Shown piece by piece: positions 34,501 through 46,922 of a stretch of DNA of 64,000 bases. The notes under the pieces are model-generated. The model had not been told where the DNA came from, made no database searches, and worked only from the letters and a program-made list of their open reading frames with translations. Source of the DNA: Mugil cephalus (lineage: Eukaryota; Chordata; Actinopteri; Mugiliformes; Mugilidae); contig NC_061770.1 in the NCBI RefSeq assembly GCF_022458985.1, positions 37,429,599 through 37,493,598 on the forward strand, written 5' to 3'. The translations under genes and the position numbers were made by a program. The stretch's first letter is position 1. The number at the start of each line of letters is the position of its first letter.

Positions 34501-35199
34501 ATAATCCACCCACCCACCCATCCACCCAACCTATAATCGCTTTTTGATGTACATGGGGTAATGGTGCCTCAATGGTTCATATTCGTGATCTATGGCTTTC
34601 AGCATCTTTTTCACTATCGCTTTTTCACTATTTAAAAGGGTACTATGACTCCTGATATGAAAGTCAACACTTCTGCAATTTCCTTCCACCAGTGTCCTAT
34701 CTTGTCATACAGGGTGACACTAGACTGACAATTGTTTTTTTTAGTTGTGGTTTGGAGTTAGGTCAGGAGCTAGAATCATTATCTGGAAAAGATTGTTGTT
34801 CCATTCTGGGATCCTATAGGCCTTAGGTAAGCTGCTCTGAATGGGAATTTCCAACGGATGCCTCAAATAAAATGTCAGCTGAACTACCTATCAGCTGAGT
34901 GCACTCAGCAAACTTACTGATTATTACTCTAAAGTATTATACTAAAAATAATAATAATTAGTGAAAAGTATTGCATGTGAATGTAATCCTCTTTTTTGAA
35001 CATTTCTGCACTTTAAAGAAACCTAATGCTAAACAAACATGTTGAATATGACCTATCAGTGACGTCAGTAAGGGGTTACATGAGTGAGAATGTGAGGTCG
35101 TTTATGTGTTAATGATTTAATCTAACGGCAGCTTGAAGAGCAGCTACACTTTTCAAATACCTCTCAACAAGTCTTTAGTCCTGCCCTTTGGCCAAATAC
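34500..35199. repeat. 5' flank of NITR unit 6
   Basis: Resembles about 6510-6740 and 7100-7560 upstream of gene 2. No gene is seen. Confidence 0.65.
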
Positions 35200-35204
35200 C
35201 AAGT

Positions 35205-35348
35205 GTGTCACTGTGGGTGTGAACATGTTACTTTAATGGGACGTACAGTTTCACTTCAGACTGGCCAATCAAACAAAGTCTCGTCTTTGAAGAGTTGGTA
35301 AAGCTCAAGAGCGAGATTCATTTCACTCGGATCTCCAATTTGAACACA
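35205..35348 (+). promoter_or_regulatory. Conserved proximal promoter of NITR gene 6
   Basis: The IRF-like AGTTTCACTTCA (35247-35258) and CCAAT (35265-35269) are kept; the RUNX-like site is changed to TGTGGGT. Confidence 0.55.
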
Positions 35349-36779
35349 ATGACATCGCTAACGTTTGTTTTCCACCTGACATGTTTGTTCTTGTGGGGAA
35401 AGGGTGAGTTGTGTTTTCGTGGCCGTGGTTTGTATTTTGGCACTGTTTCAAATCGTTTCTCATTTCTAGATTGTAAATTGTTATCTAAAATATGAAATCA
35501 ATTGTGTCTTTGCTTTTTCAGCTCAGGAGGCACATCAGTCCCCATCTGTTCACCAAGAGAGTGGCTTCAAAACAGTAAATGTTGGTGAAATTATAATTTT
35601 GCAATGTTTCTATGAAAATGTCGAGAAAGCATGGTTTTACTGGTATAAGCAAACTCTGGGACAGAAACCAAAGCTCATTTCGTCATTCTACATGTATGAT
35701 AGTACTGGGACTTTTGATGATGAATTCGAAAACAACCCCCGGTTCACACTGGAAACTGGAAATGGTAAAAACCACTTAAATATTTCAGATTTGCATATTT
35801 CAGACTCAGCTACTTATTACTGCGCATTTAGACTATCCAACATCTTTGAATTTGTAGAAGGTGTTACAGTCAGTGTAAAAGGTTCAGGTTTAAATATTAA
35901 CACTTCAGTTCATCGGTCTTCATCTGAGACCATCCAGCTAGGAGACTCTGTGACTCTAAACTGTACAGTACACACTGGGACCTGTGATGGAGAACACACA
36001 GTTTACTGGTTCAAAGTCTCTGAAGAATCTCATCCAGGACTCATTTACACTCATGGAGGCAGGAATGATCAGTGTGAGAGGAAAAACAACACACAAACAC
36101 ACACCTGTGTCTACAACCTGCCAATGGAGAACCTGGATCTGTCTCATAATGGGATCTACGACTGTGCTGTTGCCTCATGTGGACACATACTGTTTGGAAA
36201 TGGGACCAAGCTGGGGTTGAAAAGTGAGTAGAACTGTAACAGATGTTTTCTGATCTGATTAACAGTTCTGATTATTCCATAAAGATGATGTTGTTAATGT
36301 CATTCCATGTCTGCCTCATGCTGCAGATGAGGAGGTTTCTCTTGTCTTGGTGTATTTCTTGAGTGGTGCTTTGGCGTTCACCACTATCCTGACACTTTCA
36401 CTGGCTGTCTTACTGTACACACACAAGAGAAAAGGCCAGCAAGTTACAGGTAAATTGTACTGTTTATTGCATGATTAGTGAATTTTAACATCATAGAAAC
36501 AGCTTTTCTTTGTGTTTCAGAGTCTCATGCAAGATTTTCAACTTCATACCCAATGAATTCAGAGGTATCCAGATAACTTTCAAATAATCTTATTGCCAAA
36601 ATGTTTTCTTCTTAGGTATGTGGCACATTGTAAGTTGTTGTTTTCTGTTTCATTAGCAGAGTTTCCAGGCTGAAGAAAACCTCCATTACGCTGCTTTAAG
36701 AGTAAAGAAGGCCAATCGATCTAGAAGTCAAAGAGATGATACAGAGACAATATGTATCTACTCTGGTGTTAGGAAATAA
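35349..36779 (+). CDS. nitr: NITR gene 6, inhibitory receptor, intact
   Basis: Exons 35349-35403, 35522-36223, 36327-36449, 36521-36564, 36660-36779 are in frame (347 residues). V domain: ILQCFYENVEKAWFYWYKQT, RFTLETGNGKNHLNIS, YYCAFRLSNIFEF, with FVEG instead of FAEG. It is one of the TLE-framework group (with genes 1, 8, 9 and 10). NNPRF lacks the NNS glycosylation site of its relatives. The I domain is complete with FGNGTKLGLK. The transmembrane exon is standard (LAVLLYTHKRK). The tail has ITIM LHYAAL and TICIYSGV. The stop overlaps AATAAA. Confidence 0.91.
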
Positions 36780-37650
36780 AACCGATCATATTTTAGCTTT
36801 GTGTTAGGGTTGTTGCTTGGGTTTTTTTTTTACCAGTCCCACGTGATTCATCATTTCATAATTGTAATAATAAATTGCATATGGATCCTAAGTTTAGTCC
36901 TGTGTATATTTATTAGCCAAATATTTACACTTTTTGTCAATGTGCTTCAGTGTTCTCTGGGTTTTAGTCATGTTATGAGGCCACATTACGCTAACATTAC
37001 ATTCAAGGCATTTTTATATTTTTTTTCTGGAGTAATCATGTAGTCATGGTCAATAAATAGTGTTTCAGATGCATACTGAGCTTAATTTGATCGACCAATA
37101 TTTTTTCATTAAATCCTCCTTTTAAATACTTTGCATTACCTGCATCCTCTTATGAGAAATGTTGCTGTGTTCCAGAGGCAGTTTAGTTTTAAGTCAATTA
37201 GTTCCAAACTGAACCATCTCTAAATCAATTGATGAATGTAAATTGGAATCATCACAAGTACAGACATTTACCATCGACCTGTTTATAAATTCAACACGTC
37301 CAGTGCTTTCAAAGAGGCCAAATACTAACCCCAACTAATGGAGTGAGTATAGGCTGTCATGGAGCTCAGCATCAAAGGCATGTTGTTTCCTCAGTGGTTT
37401 TACTTGTGCTTTTTATAAACTGGTGAAATTCAAAGAACAACAACAATTCACAGTGAACGACCTACAACCTACCTAAGTACAAAATGTGCGTTATAGTCGC
37501 TATGCACACAGGGCTGTTTCCTTTTATCATCTCCTTGTGGTTGTAGTGAAAAGGTGATAATCTGTGGTTGTATGAGGCTGGTACTCTGCATCAGAATATC
37601 TGCTAACTGTGTCCACAGGTGTACAGAGAAATGACAAATGATTTTGGTTA
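36780..37650. repeat. 3' flank of NITR unit 6
   Basis: Shortened 3' flank, including the shared blocks at about 37260-37390 and 37530-37640. No gene. Confidence 0.65.
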
Positions 37651-37654
37651 TGAT

Positions 37655-37800
37655 TTGGATATGTTGGTCAAAAAACACAATACAACTATAATGCTCATCT
37701 TTATGCAGATGACGGTGTTTTATATTGCCCTGCTGACACTGCAGCACCTACAGTTCTCTTTTATTTTACTTTAATGACTGGCTTAGCTTTTCAGGTGCAT
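37655..37800 (+). mobile_element. LINE fragment with RT YADD box
   Basis: Translation gives NAHLYADDGVLYCPADTAA, the YADD catalytic box of a CR1/L2-type reverse transcriptase. The piece is truncated on both sides and is joined directly to the end of the receptor 3' flank. Confidence 0.7.
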
Positions 37801-37911
37801 AACGGAATGGCTTCCGGGTAACGGGTAGGTATACCGACCACATGATGGTCAGTATGCACTGATGTCCAGACTTAATTTTTGGCAAGTTTACTAAAACACG
37901 ATTATTGGTTG

Positions 37912-38990
37912 TGTAACCCCTCTCTGCATCTGCCACTTCCAGACGGTGCTGAATATAAGAATATTATGCTGATATTTATTTGTCTAATTGTTGATTTAGA
38001 TCTACAATATCCACCCAAAATAACACACACAACAACGGACTGAAAATTTAAAAGGAGATATATTGAATCCAGTAACAATCGTTCGCAGTACAGTATCTCA
38101 AAAGGTAATTAAATTAAAATCAATACTGCATAAAAAATAATGCAATACCACACAATTTACAATTACAATTTACGGCTCTCTTGAGTACCCTTGTTTAGGC
38201 CACAATTGGCCAACTGAATATTTTGTACCCACTTCAAAAAAAGCGATATGAACCTCTGAGATCTCAGGTATTGAAAAGCATAGTGTCCAAAAAGTTCAAA
38301 TGAATGGGATAAATAAAACTGAGTGCACTCAAAGTCCTACTGCATGGTGCGCTACTACTTTCAACAGTGGAAAACACCAAGAACTCAACACACAGCTTAG
38401 CTGCATAATTTTCTGCCGGCCTAAAACCGGTTCGGGCCCTTACTCGCCTGCACCGAACAGTTATCAAGAGTTCTATGCGCAGAAATAAATTAATTAACAA
38501 TACAAAATTCATAAAACACCTGGACAGACGCTTCAACATTAATTAATTACTCAACCCTGCTTCAAGTTTATTCCAACTGTTTTCGCTAGTGAGTGAGCAT
38601 ACTAATGTAGCATATTGAGTGTTACTCACTGGGAAATCAATTATTTGTAGCTCTAAACAGTTCTATGCTGTATGACTCGGAGTCGCAGTTCATCAATCAT
38701 TTGTTCCCAGACTTCTAACTTTTTTCATCAGGTTTATCGGTTTAATTTTCTTTTTCTTTTCTCTTCAACTCCTACACACACCATGAATCGGCCAAGGTGA
38801 ACTCGCAGTAATCAGTACCAAGGTAAGATGCCCACTCCAATCAGCTTCTCCCGACCCAAAACAGCGCACAACAGCCGCCACCTTAATTAAAAAGACAGCA
38901 ACACATTAATTTCTCCCTGCTCATTTTACATTTAAGAGAACATTTAGAACACACAACAAATAACCTGGGGTTTAACTAACCCCGGTTACA
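37912..38990. mobile_element. Possible long LTR
   Basis: Starts TGTAACCCC and ends GGTTACA, an inverted pair typical of LTR borders, spanning 1,079 bases. It has no coding region that I recognise. Flanking pentamers do not match, and it abuts the integrase part of the Gypsy relic at 38991, so it may be the other terminal sequence of that element or of a second one inserted in it. The call rests on the border sequences alone. Confidence 0.35.
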
Positions 38991-41387
38991 GATGCAAGGG
39001 TGCGGGTGGCACAGGTTGATGAGGCTTTCCAACCACCTGACATGTGTGAGAGGACTGGCAATACCTTGCTACATCCGTTTTTAATCCCGGCCAAAAGAAA
39101 TTATGCAGCACACATTGATAAGTTTTTCTAACTCCGAGGTGGCCACCCAGGCCAATGTGGCAAAGTAAGAATTTGAGGCCGATATTTCTTTGGCACAACC
39201 ACCTGGGTAATCACATTTGAGAACCCATCAGAACCCCATTGTCCAAAAAGACAGTAGGTTGTTGCTCCTCAGTGGCCACAGCTGAGAACAGACACTAAGC
39301 CAAAGATGGGTCATTTTGCTGAGCAGTAATCAACATGTCCCTTGTTACATCCAAGGTTAACGCTGTGTCGGGAAACAGCATGGTCTCAGTCATACCTTTT
39401 ATCATTTTATCATCCTCAGTACTGGGAGGAGCAGAGCAAACACGCTCACTGTCATCTAGTGTAGCCTAAAAGGAGTCAGACAAATCAACAGTTTCTCCCC
39501 GTTAACGAGCCTGAGTGCGTGTAATAGCGCACGCAGGGAACACATCTGGCACAGGCAGAACAGACTTAGGCACAGAGACAGGACTCAGGCGCAGCAACCA
39601 CAGGCACATCAACAACTTCAGGTGGAGGAAATGCTTTCCCTACAGCTATATCATTACCGAGGATAAATGACACACCACTAATAGGGAGACACAAACGCAC
39701 GGCTACTTTGGGTAACCGCCCAGTTATGAGCGGCGAATTTCAATGCACCATGTGCAGTGGCGCTCTAGTAGCACTAATTTTAATGCCCCATACTAGCAAA
39801 CTAGAGTTACACAAAGTCTCAGCTCAAAGTGACTGGACACTGTCTGGCACCAAAGAGTGACAGGCAGCCGTATTACGGAGAATCATCACTGGCACCTTAT
39901 CTTTTTTTGTTAAACATTCAAATCCCTGAAAGATGAATGGCCGAAAACAGGGATCCACCTCATCTTTTAACTCAGGTTCAGGAGCAGTTTTCGCACACTT
40001 CTGGGACAGTGATGCAGTTTTAATGAAAGCCACAACAGCAGGATGTTTGGTATTTTTTGGTTGTCCTTTTCTTTTAAGAGTGGGACAGACAATAAAACAC
40101 TTTTGGCTCTCACCAGCTGTTGGTGGTGCCGGCTTACGCACTGGTCTTGGCGACTTAACTTTACGATCAGGCACTACACTTATGCTGCGGATGGCTGGCA
40201 TGGAAAACACACTTTTGTGAGTTCAAATAAACTTGTCTGGAAGGACAGCAGTGTTGATGAGTGACACAACCTTTTGTTCATTTAGATAAACAACAATGCA
40301 CCTTGGTGAACAGGTTTTAAATTCCTCCAGCAAAATTGGCAAAAAAAATTCAGACTCACGAAATGGGGGGACTATTGCTATGTGTTTGCTAATGTCAAGT
40401 CCAGAAGAGGCAGAGAGAGCGCTTTGATTACTAGACAATAGGGTGAAGGCCGCAGGTACACCACGCTCAAGCTCAAGAGCCCTTACCTGGAGATGCATTG
40501 CTTGCACCTCAAGCTCTTTATTTCTTGTTTCAACCTCCTTTATGCAGAGATCCTCATTGGACATATTACCCACACTAGGAATAGTGACTGGACACAGCAA
40601 CATCATAGCAATTAGCGACAATTACCAAATCAGCTTTTCTGCATTTCAGTATTTTTTCCCAAGAAGGACTGCTCATAAAATCATCTAATGAAAACTCCAT
40701 TATTCCCCACACACAAAAGAAAAGACTGCTAACCAGACTACTTACCTAAGACAAAACGCGAAAAGAAGACGGATGAGCCCCCAATTTATGTTACACCCCG
40801 TCTAGGAGTTTAGGACGTAGCATAAAGAAGGCCCCCATCTTCGCCAAGTCCCAAGCAGCCACAAAGACAGAAGGTACCAAATGTGAACACAGAAACGGGT
40901 TTATTAGGCAAATTAAAGAAATACATAAACCATAAATGAACTTCAGACTGAAAGCAGGCCAAAATAACAAACAAAAGGTTTCTAACTGGAAAACAACCCA
41001 AGTCTAACCTAATAGAGACAAAATAAAAGACAAATTCTTCCCTACATCATCCTATCAAAAGACAGGAGAAAAGGGGAATAACAAAAATGGCAGTTCACTC
41101 CTACTGATCTTGGAACACAAAGCAAATCCAAAGGTCAAACGTAACAAATGATGAGGGTGGTGGCTGGTTGGGAGGTGAGGAGGATGAGGAGCTCTCCGAC
41201 TGTCACCATCTTGGATTTTTAAATTGCTCCCTCTTTCATAGTTATCCAGTTGGCAATGGACTTGGAACCCCCCAGCCAATCCCATGTAAGCTATGGCCCA
41301 CACCAATCTACATAAAACAAGGGGAAGAAAAACAAAACACGGAGCACACACTCCTGCCAGACAAATTATATGACTTCAGTGGTAACA
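38986..41387 (-). mobile_element. Gypsy-type LTR retrotransposon relic
   Basis: Minus strand, from right to left: an LTR at 40789-41387 (TGTTACA ... GTAACA borders), a primer-binding-like GGGGGCTCATCC next to it, a gag-like frame (about 40223-40621), a protease-like region (about 39824-40210) and an integrase zinc-finger region (38986-39198, with GGHLGVRKTYQ and FFWPGLKTDV). Most of the polymerase region is missing, and the element is clearly broken in several places. It is an old fossil, and its LTR ends about 180 bases from the promoter block of gene 7. Confidence 0.8.
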
Positions 41388-41569
41388 CATGACTGACACT
41401 TTTATTACTCCTAGACATTTTAAGACAGTGCGCTCAAACCACCTCACCTCAGTGTTTGTTTTAACCTTTGTTTGATTTTGCATTTTATGTTGTTGTACTA
41501 TTGCAAATGAGGGAAACCTCAATGATTTTCAAGAAAAAATATGAAATGAAAATAACATCTTGAGTCTTG

Positions 41570-41734
41570 CCCTTTGCCCAAATACCAAGCATGTCACTGT
41601 GGGTGTGAACATGTTGCTTTAATGGGACGTACAGTTTCACTTCAGACTGGCCAATCAAACAAAGTCTTGTCTTTGAAGAGTTGGTGAAGCTCAAGAGCGA
41701 GATTCTTTTCACTCGAGGCTCCGATCTGAACACA
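41570..41734 (+). promoter_or_regulatory. Conserved proximal promoter of NITR gene 7
   Basis: IRF-like AGTTTCACTTCA (41633-41644) and CCAAT (41651-41655) are present; the RUNX-like site is TGTGGGT. The longer conserved 5' flank seen at other units is missing here and is replaced by unrelated DNA next to the Gypsy LTR. Confidence 0.55.
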
Positions 41735-43160
41735 ATGACATCAGTAACGGTGGTTTTCTACCTGACCTGTTTGTTCTTGTGGGGAAAGGGTGAGTTGTGT
41801 TTTTGTGACCGTGGTTTGAATTTTGGCACTGTTTCAAATCATGTCTCATTTCTAGATTGTAATTTGTTTTCTAAAATATGAAATTAATTGTGTCTTTGCC
41901 TTTCCAGCTCAGAAGTCACATCAGTCCTCATCTTTTCATCAAGAGAGTGGCTTCAGATCAGTTAATGTTGGTGAAAGTGTAACTTTGCAATGTTTCTATG
42001 GAAATGGAGTGTCAACAATATTTTACTGGTATAAGCAAACACTGGGACAGAAACCAAAGCTCATTTCTACTGTCTTCATCTATGATGACACGGAAATATT
42101 TTATGATGAATTTGAGAACAATTCACGATTTACAATGGAAATTAAGAAGAGTGAAAACCATTTAATTATTTCAGATTTGCGTATTTCAGACTCCGCTACT
42201 TATTATTGTGCACGTAGCACTACTTCAGCTTTTGAATTTGCAGAAGGCGTCACAATCAGTGTAAATATTAACACTTCAGTTCATCAATCTTCATTCGTCC
42301 AGCTAGGAGACTCTGTGACTCTGAACTGTACAGTACACACTGGGACCTGTGATGGAGAACACAGAGTTTACTGGTTCAAAGACTCTGAAGAATCTCATCC
42401 AGGACTCATTTACACTCATGGAGGCAGGAATGATCAGTGTGAGAGGAAAAACAACACACAAACACACACCTGTGTCTACAACCTGCCAATGGAGAACCTG
42501 GATCTGTCTCATAATGGGATCTACGACTGTGCTGTTGCCTCATGTGGACACATATTGTTTGGAAATGGGACCAAGCTGGAGTTGAAGAGTGAGTAGAACT
42601 GTTACAGATGTTTTCTGATCTGATTAACAGTTCTGATTATTCCATAAAGATGATGCTTTTAATGTCATTCCATGTCTGCCTCATGCTGCAGATGAGGAGG
42701 TTTCTCTTGTCTTGGTGTATTTCTTGAGTGGTGCTTTGGCGTTCACCACTATCCTGACACTTTCGCTGGCTGCCTTACTGTACACACACAAGAGAAAAGG
42801 CCAGCAAGTTACAGGTAAATTGTACTGTTTGTTGCATGATCAGTGAATTTTAACATTATTTTAACATTATAGAAACACAATTTTCCTTTGTGTTTTAGAG
42901 CCTCATGAAAGATTTTCGGCTTCATACCCAATGAACTCAGAGGTATCCAGATAACTTAATCAAAATAATCTTATTACTGGAATGTTTTCTTCTTAGCTAT
43001 GTGTCACATTGTAAGTTGTTGTTTTCTATTTTATTAGCAGAGTTTCCAGGCGGAAGAAAACCTCCATTACGCTGCTTTAAGAGTAAAGAAGGCCAATCGA
43101 TCAAGAAGTCGAAGAGATGACACAGAGACGATATGCATCTACTCTGGTGTTAGGAAATAA
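41735..43160 (+). CDS. nitr: NITR gene 7, inhibitory receptor, short linker
   Basis: Exons 41735-41789, 41908-42588, 42692-42814, 42899-42942, 43041-43160 are in frame (340 residues). V domain: LQCFYGNGVSTIFYWYKQT, RFTMEIKKSENHLIIS, YYCARSTTSAFEF, FAEG. The linker between V and I lost five codons (KGSGL) and the start of the I domain two more; both losses are in frame, so the two domains sit closer than in relatives. The I domain is otherwise standard and ends FGNGTKLELK. The tail exon 4 begins PHERFSAS. ITIM LHYAAL and CIYSGV are present. The V domain is nearest to that of gene 5. Confidence 0.91.
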
Positions 43161-45000
43161 AACCGATCATCTTTTAGCTGTGTCTCACGGTAAAATGACG
43201 ACGGTAGCTGTTCTTTGTAATTTTACTTAAAATGTAAATAATTACTATAAACCTATATACTATATATACTATACTATAAAAAAAAAAAAAAATCTCTGTC
43301 TACATGTGAAGTGCCGGTTTTGAAAAGAAACAGAAGCGTATCCAGACTACTTTTATGTTTTCGGCAAAAACTGAGATGAAAACTGCAAATTTCACAATAT
43401 CAGAAATCTACCATTGCCAGTATACTAGAATTGTCTCTCTCTATTTGAAATTTATCGTGGGATAACAAAATTTAATGATGTTCTGTCAGTATTTTCTGTT
43501 CACACCGATTCGTACCACAGGATATGTCTTAGTAGAATTCATGGATATACTTTCTATTTTTATTTAATATGAAATGAGATAAACTATTATGTGATGCTGA
43601 ATGAATACAACTCTAAATCATCCAATAATGAATATAAGAGGCATTTATCCCTTAAAAATGGCAGATTTTTATGATTCTATGAAGCATCTTGTAAGGATGA
43701 TTTGAACAGTGGAGACTTCATATTGATGGATAAAAGTGAGACTACTTGCTGCTTGTCTCACCTACCAGTATTTCGACCATGAATTGTGTTTACGTGCCAC
43801 CCAGGAACTTTTTTTCCAACAGTTTCAAGTGATTCATCATTTTATAATTGTTGTAATAAATTGCATTTGGTTCCTACAGTTTAGTCCTGTGTATACTTAA
43901 TAGCCGACTTTGAACACTTTTTGTCATTGCGCTGTTCCCCGGGTATTTGTCATGTTATAGGGGCCACACAACACTAACAGAATATTCAAGCCATTACTTA
44001 AGGTCAGGGTTTAAAGGTTTATTCTTTTTTTTTCTTAAAAAGCTGCAATACAAGACACACACACTCAATTAGTCACACTCAACTACACATTCGGTCTGAC
44101 TTTCAAAAATAGTTTTTCAGTTTTACAGATCATGCAACAGATCATCATTAAAACCGCACACCATAAACATCCTCAAAATTTCATAGAGTTACATACCTGG
44201 GGACAGTAAAGTTGAAAGACCCAATATTGTTTCATTAAATCTGTCTTTTAAATACTCAGCATTTTCTGCATCCTCTTATTAGAAAGTTTGCTGTGTTCTG
44301 GAAACAGTTTAGTTTTAAGTAAAGTCAAAACTCAAAAATTTCTAAATTAATTGATTGTGTTTATTATTTCTAACAGAAAATAGAATAAAAAGTACACATG
44401 AAGTTTTAGGATATTTCCAAGAGCTGACATCATGACCACAGACATTTATTCTCAGCATGGTTATCAATTCAAAATAAAATGTCCAGTGCTTTCAGAGGCC
44501 AAATACTAGCCCAAACTGTTGAAGTGAGTATAGGCTGTCAATGAGCTTACTTGTGCTAATTGTGCTTTTTATAAACTGGTAAAAGTCAAGGAACAACAAC
44601 AATTCACATTGAAATAACAACAACCTACCCAAGTACAAAATGTGCGCCATACAGCGACACACCCATATCTGTTTTGTTTTATTGTCTCTGTGTGGTTGTA
44701 GTCAAAAGGTGATGACCTGTGGTTGTGTGAGGCTGGTACTCTGCATCAGAATATCTGCTGACTGTGTCTACAAGTGTACAAACAAACGACAAATGATATT
44801 TGCTCGTGTGGTGAAGGTGACCTTGCACAAATATGTTGGTTAAAAAACACAATACTTAGAAAGTGGTGTTGTAAACTAGTAGAATATTACTGAGAAGTTG
44901 ACATTTGGTTCCCAAGATCCATTTCAGAGAGGTCCAGGAACTTGGGTGTTCACATGTTCACATGTCAAATGTTTTGGAACTAACAACTGGCTGAGATTTT
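43161..45000. repeat. 3' flank of NITR unit 7
   Basis: Diverged 3' flank with the shared blocks at about 44400-44560 and 44690-44790. It also contains the 74-base block 44133-44206 that recurs exactly at 45856-45929. No gene is seen. Confidence 0.6.
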
Positions 45001-46220
45001 TAATTTCTTTGTGGCAATAAAAGACTGCGAGTGGCAGATCTAAAGAATCTCAAATTTAACCGACAACGCCACTTCAGGACTCTCACCTAAAGAATAACTT
45101 AACCATTAAATCCTCTTTAAGGGTTTCCCAAAACAACCCATGCACAGGTAATTACACAAATGCATACAGGCACGATGTAATGAAAAAGTAATTTATTTCA
45201 CATTCTTCACAATAAAATCTTTTTTAAGTTAGTCCTATAAAACATTTATATAGTCCTATCTTATTTTAAACAACAACAAAAAAAGAACCACCATGTAATC
45301 ATCAAGAGTTACACCCTAAGGATCTGGTAGATAGAGAGTGGTAACACCACCGTTGGTTAGGAGGTCTGGCCTCCAAACCAAACGATCAACAAAACTGCAA
45401 ACTCAAAACAAACAAAAGAGAAGAACAATGCAAAAACATGCAAAAGTTTGGCAGATCCTCTCAAAGGCAATAGACACCATCACCTATCAAGTCCAAGTCG
45501 GGCTGAACTTACTAAAATTACCGTAATCACTTCATTTATAGGGTTTGTGAATTTTCAGAGCGGCCGTACTACCACTACTAATCAGAGGACACGAAGCAAG
45601 TATATAGTAAGAGATAAAAAATTTTTTTTAAAAAAGTAGCAAGAGGCAAGGGGCAAGGCAGGGCAACCAGCAGCCGCGAGGCACGCTTTAAAAGAAAACA
45701 CAAAGCCAGCGGTTACAACACATGACAACCAAACGGCTAACAGTGCAAGCTCGAGACACAAGTTACCTGTTAGAACACTAGCCCCGCAAGCAGCTATAGC
45801 AGCAGCGACAGCCTACAGGAAGAAATCCTGCACACGCCAGCCCAACACGCCGACCTGCAACAGATCATCATTAAAACCGCACACCATAAACATCCTCAAA
45901 ATTTCATAGAGTTACATACCTGGGGACAGAAGTCACAGCACCTACCGACCAGGTTCCAATGCCTCAGTGCTGCATGCCAGCCATACGCTTTGGTAGAGGT
46001 GAGAGACTGACACACCGTACAGCGGGCTATATAAACCTGTCTGCATTAGCAGCTCATGATGCGGCTGCCCTACAGGTGCCGGTGAGTGGCGTGTCATCCC
46101 TAACACTACTCTTTCACACCGGCCCTGAGGAAACACAACATGTAAACAACCACCCAGTTACATCTTGATCAAATAAGTTCCAGGGCATTCTCTCCAACAC
46201 AGTGTGTTGTAATGTAGCTG
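45000..46220. repeat. Unassigned repeat-like DNA
   Basis: This stretch is not part of the receptor unit. About 45540-45850 is richer in G and C than its surroundings and looks like the end of a mobile element, but I could not assign a family. It holds the second copy of the 74-base block (45856-45929). Open frames are short and unconvincing. Confidence 0.4.
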
Positions 46221-46764
46221 TGCACCAACTGAAGTAATCATTATTCTATTATAATGAAGTGATGCTGCCAAGAGTAATTGTTAAGATCCCTTACGATTTA
46301 GTACACTATTTACCATGAGTGGATTGGAGAAGACTTCTGTGGGTGACTTTGTTATCCAGGAGTAAAGAAAAGGTAAAGCAGGGAAGAAGTGCTGGAATGC
46401 TGCCATCCCTCAAGTCAAACCAGGTTGTGTGCTCTCACTCCTCCCACTGCCCTGTTTCCATGAGGGGGAAAACAGAACACAGGAGACATTTTGCTGTTAT
46501 TGTTATGTTGCACAGTAGAATGACATCAGACTGCATGGTTCTGCTGGTCCAGAGATATGCAGTTGCTGAATAAAACGAGTCTACAACTCTACTGGAATTC
46601 ATTGTTGCACAGGATGAGATGTTACAATCCCTAGTGCCAAGACCCAAGGCAAAACACATTTAGAAACCCAGTACAACTGAAAACCCGACCAGCAGGCTAG
46701 CCGTCAGATATCAACTAGCAACCAATAAGAAGACACCAGCTAACTAGCCTAGCCAACAGCAGTG

Positions 46765-46922
46765 CCCACATACCAAGCGTGTCACTGTGGTTGTGAACAT
46801 GTTACTTTAATGGGACGTACAGTTTCACTTCAGACTGGCCAATCAAACAAAGTCTTGTCTTTGAAGAGTCGGTGAAGCTCAAGAGCGAGATTCTTTTCAC
46901 TTTAGTCTCAGATTTGAACACG
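46765..46922 (+). promoter_or_regulatory. Conserved proximal promoter of NITR gene 8
   Basis: RUNX-like TGTGGTT, IRF-like AGTTTCACTTCA (46821-46832) and CCAAT (46839-46843) are all kept although the coding region is broken. Retroelement remains (about 46610-46770) adjoin it directly. Confidence 0.6.

Noticed and set aside
35956-36147. Minus-strand proteins of about 69 residues starting MRQIQVLHWQ, found opposite most receptor genes
   Set aside because: They are shadows of the I domain coding strand; their similarity follows from the similarity of the receptor genes.
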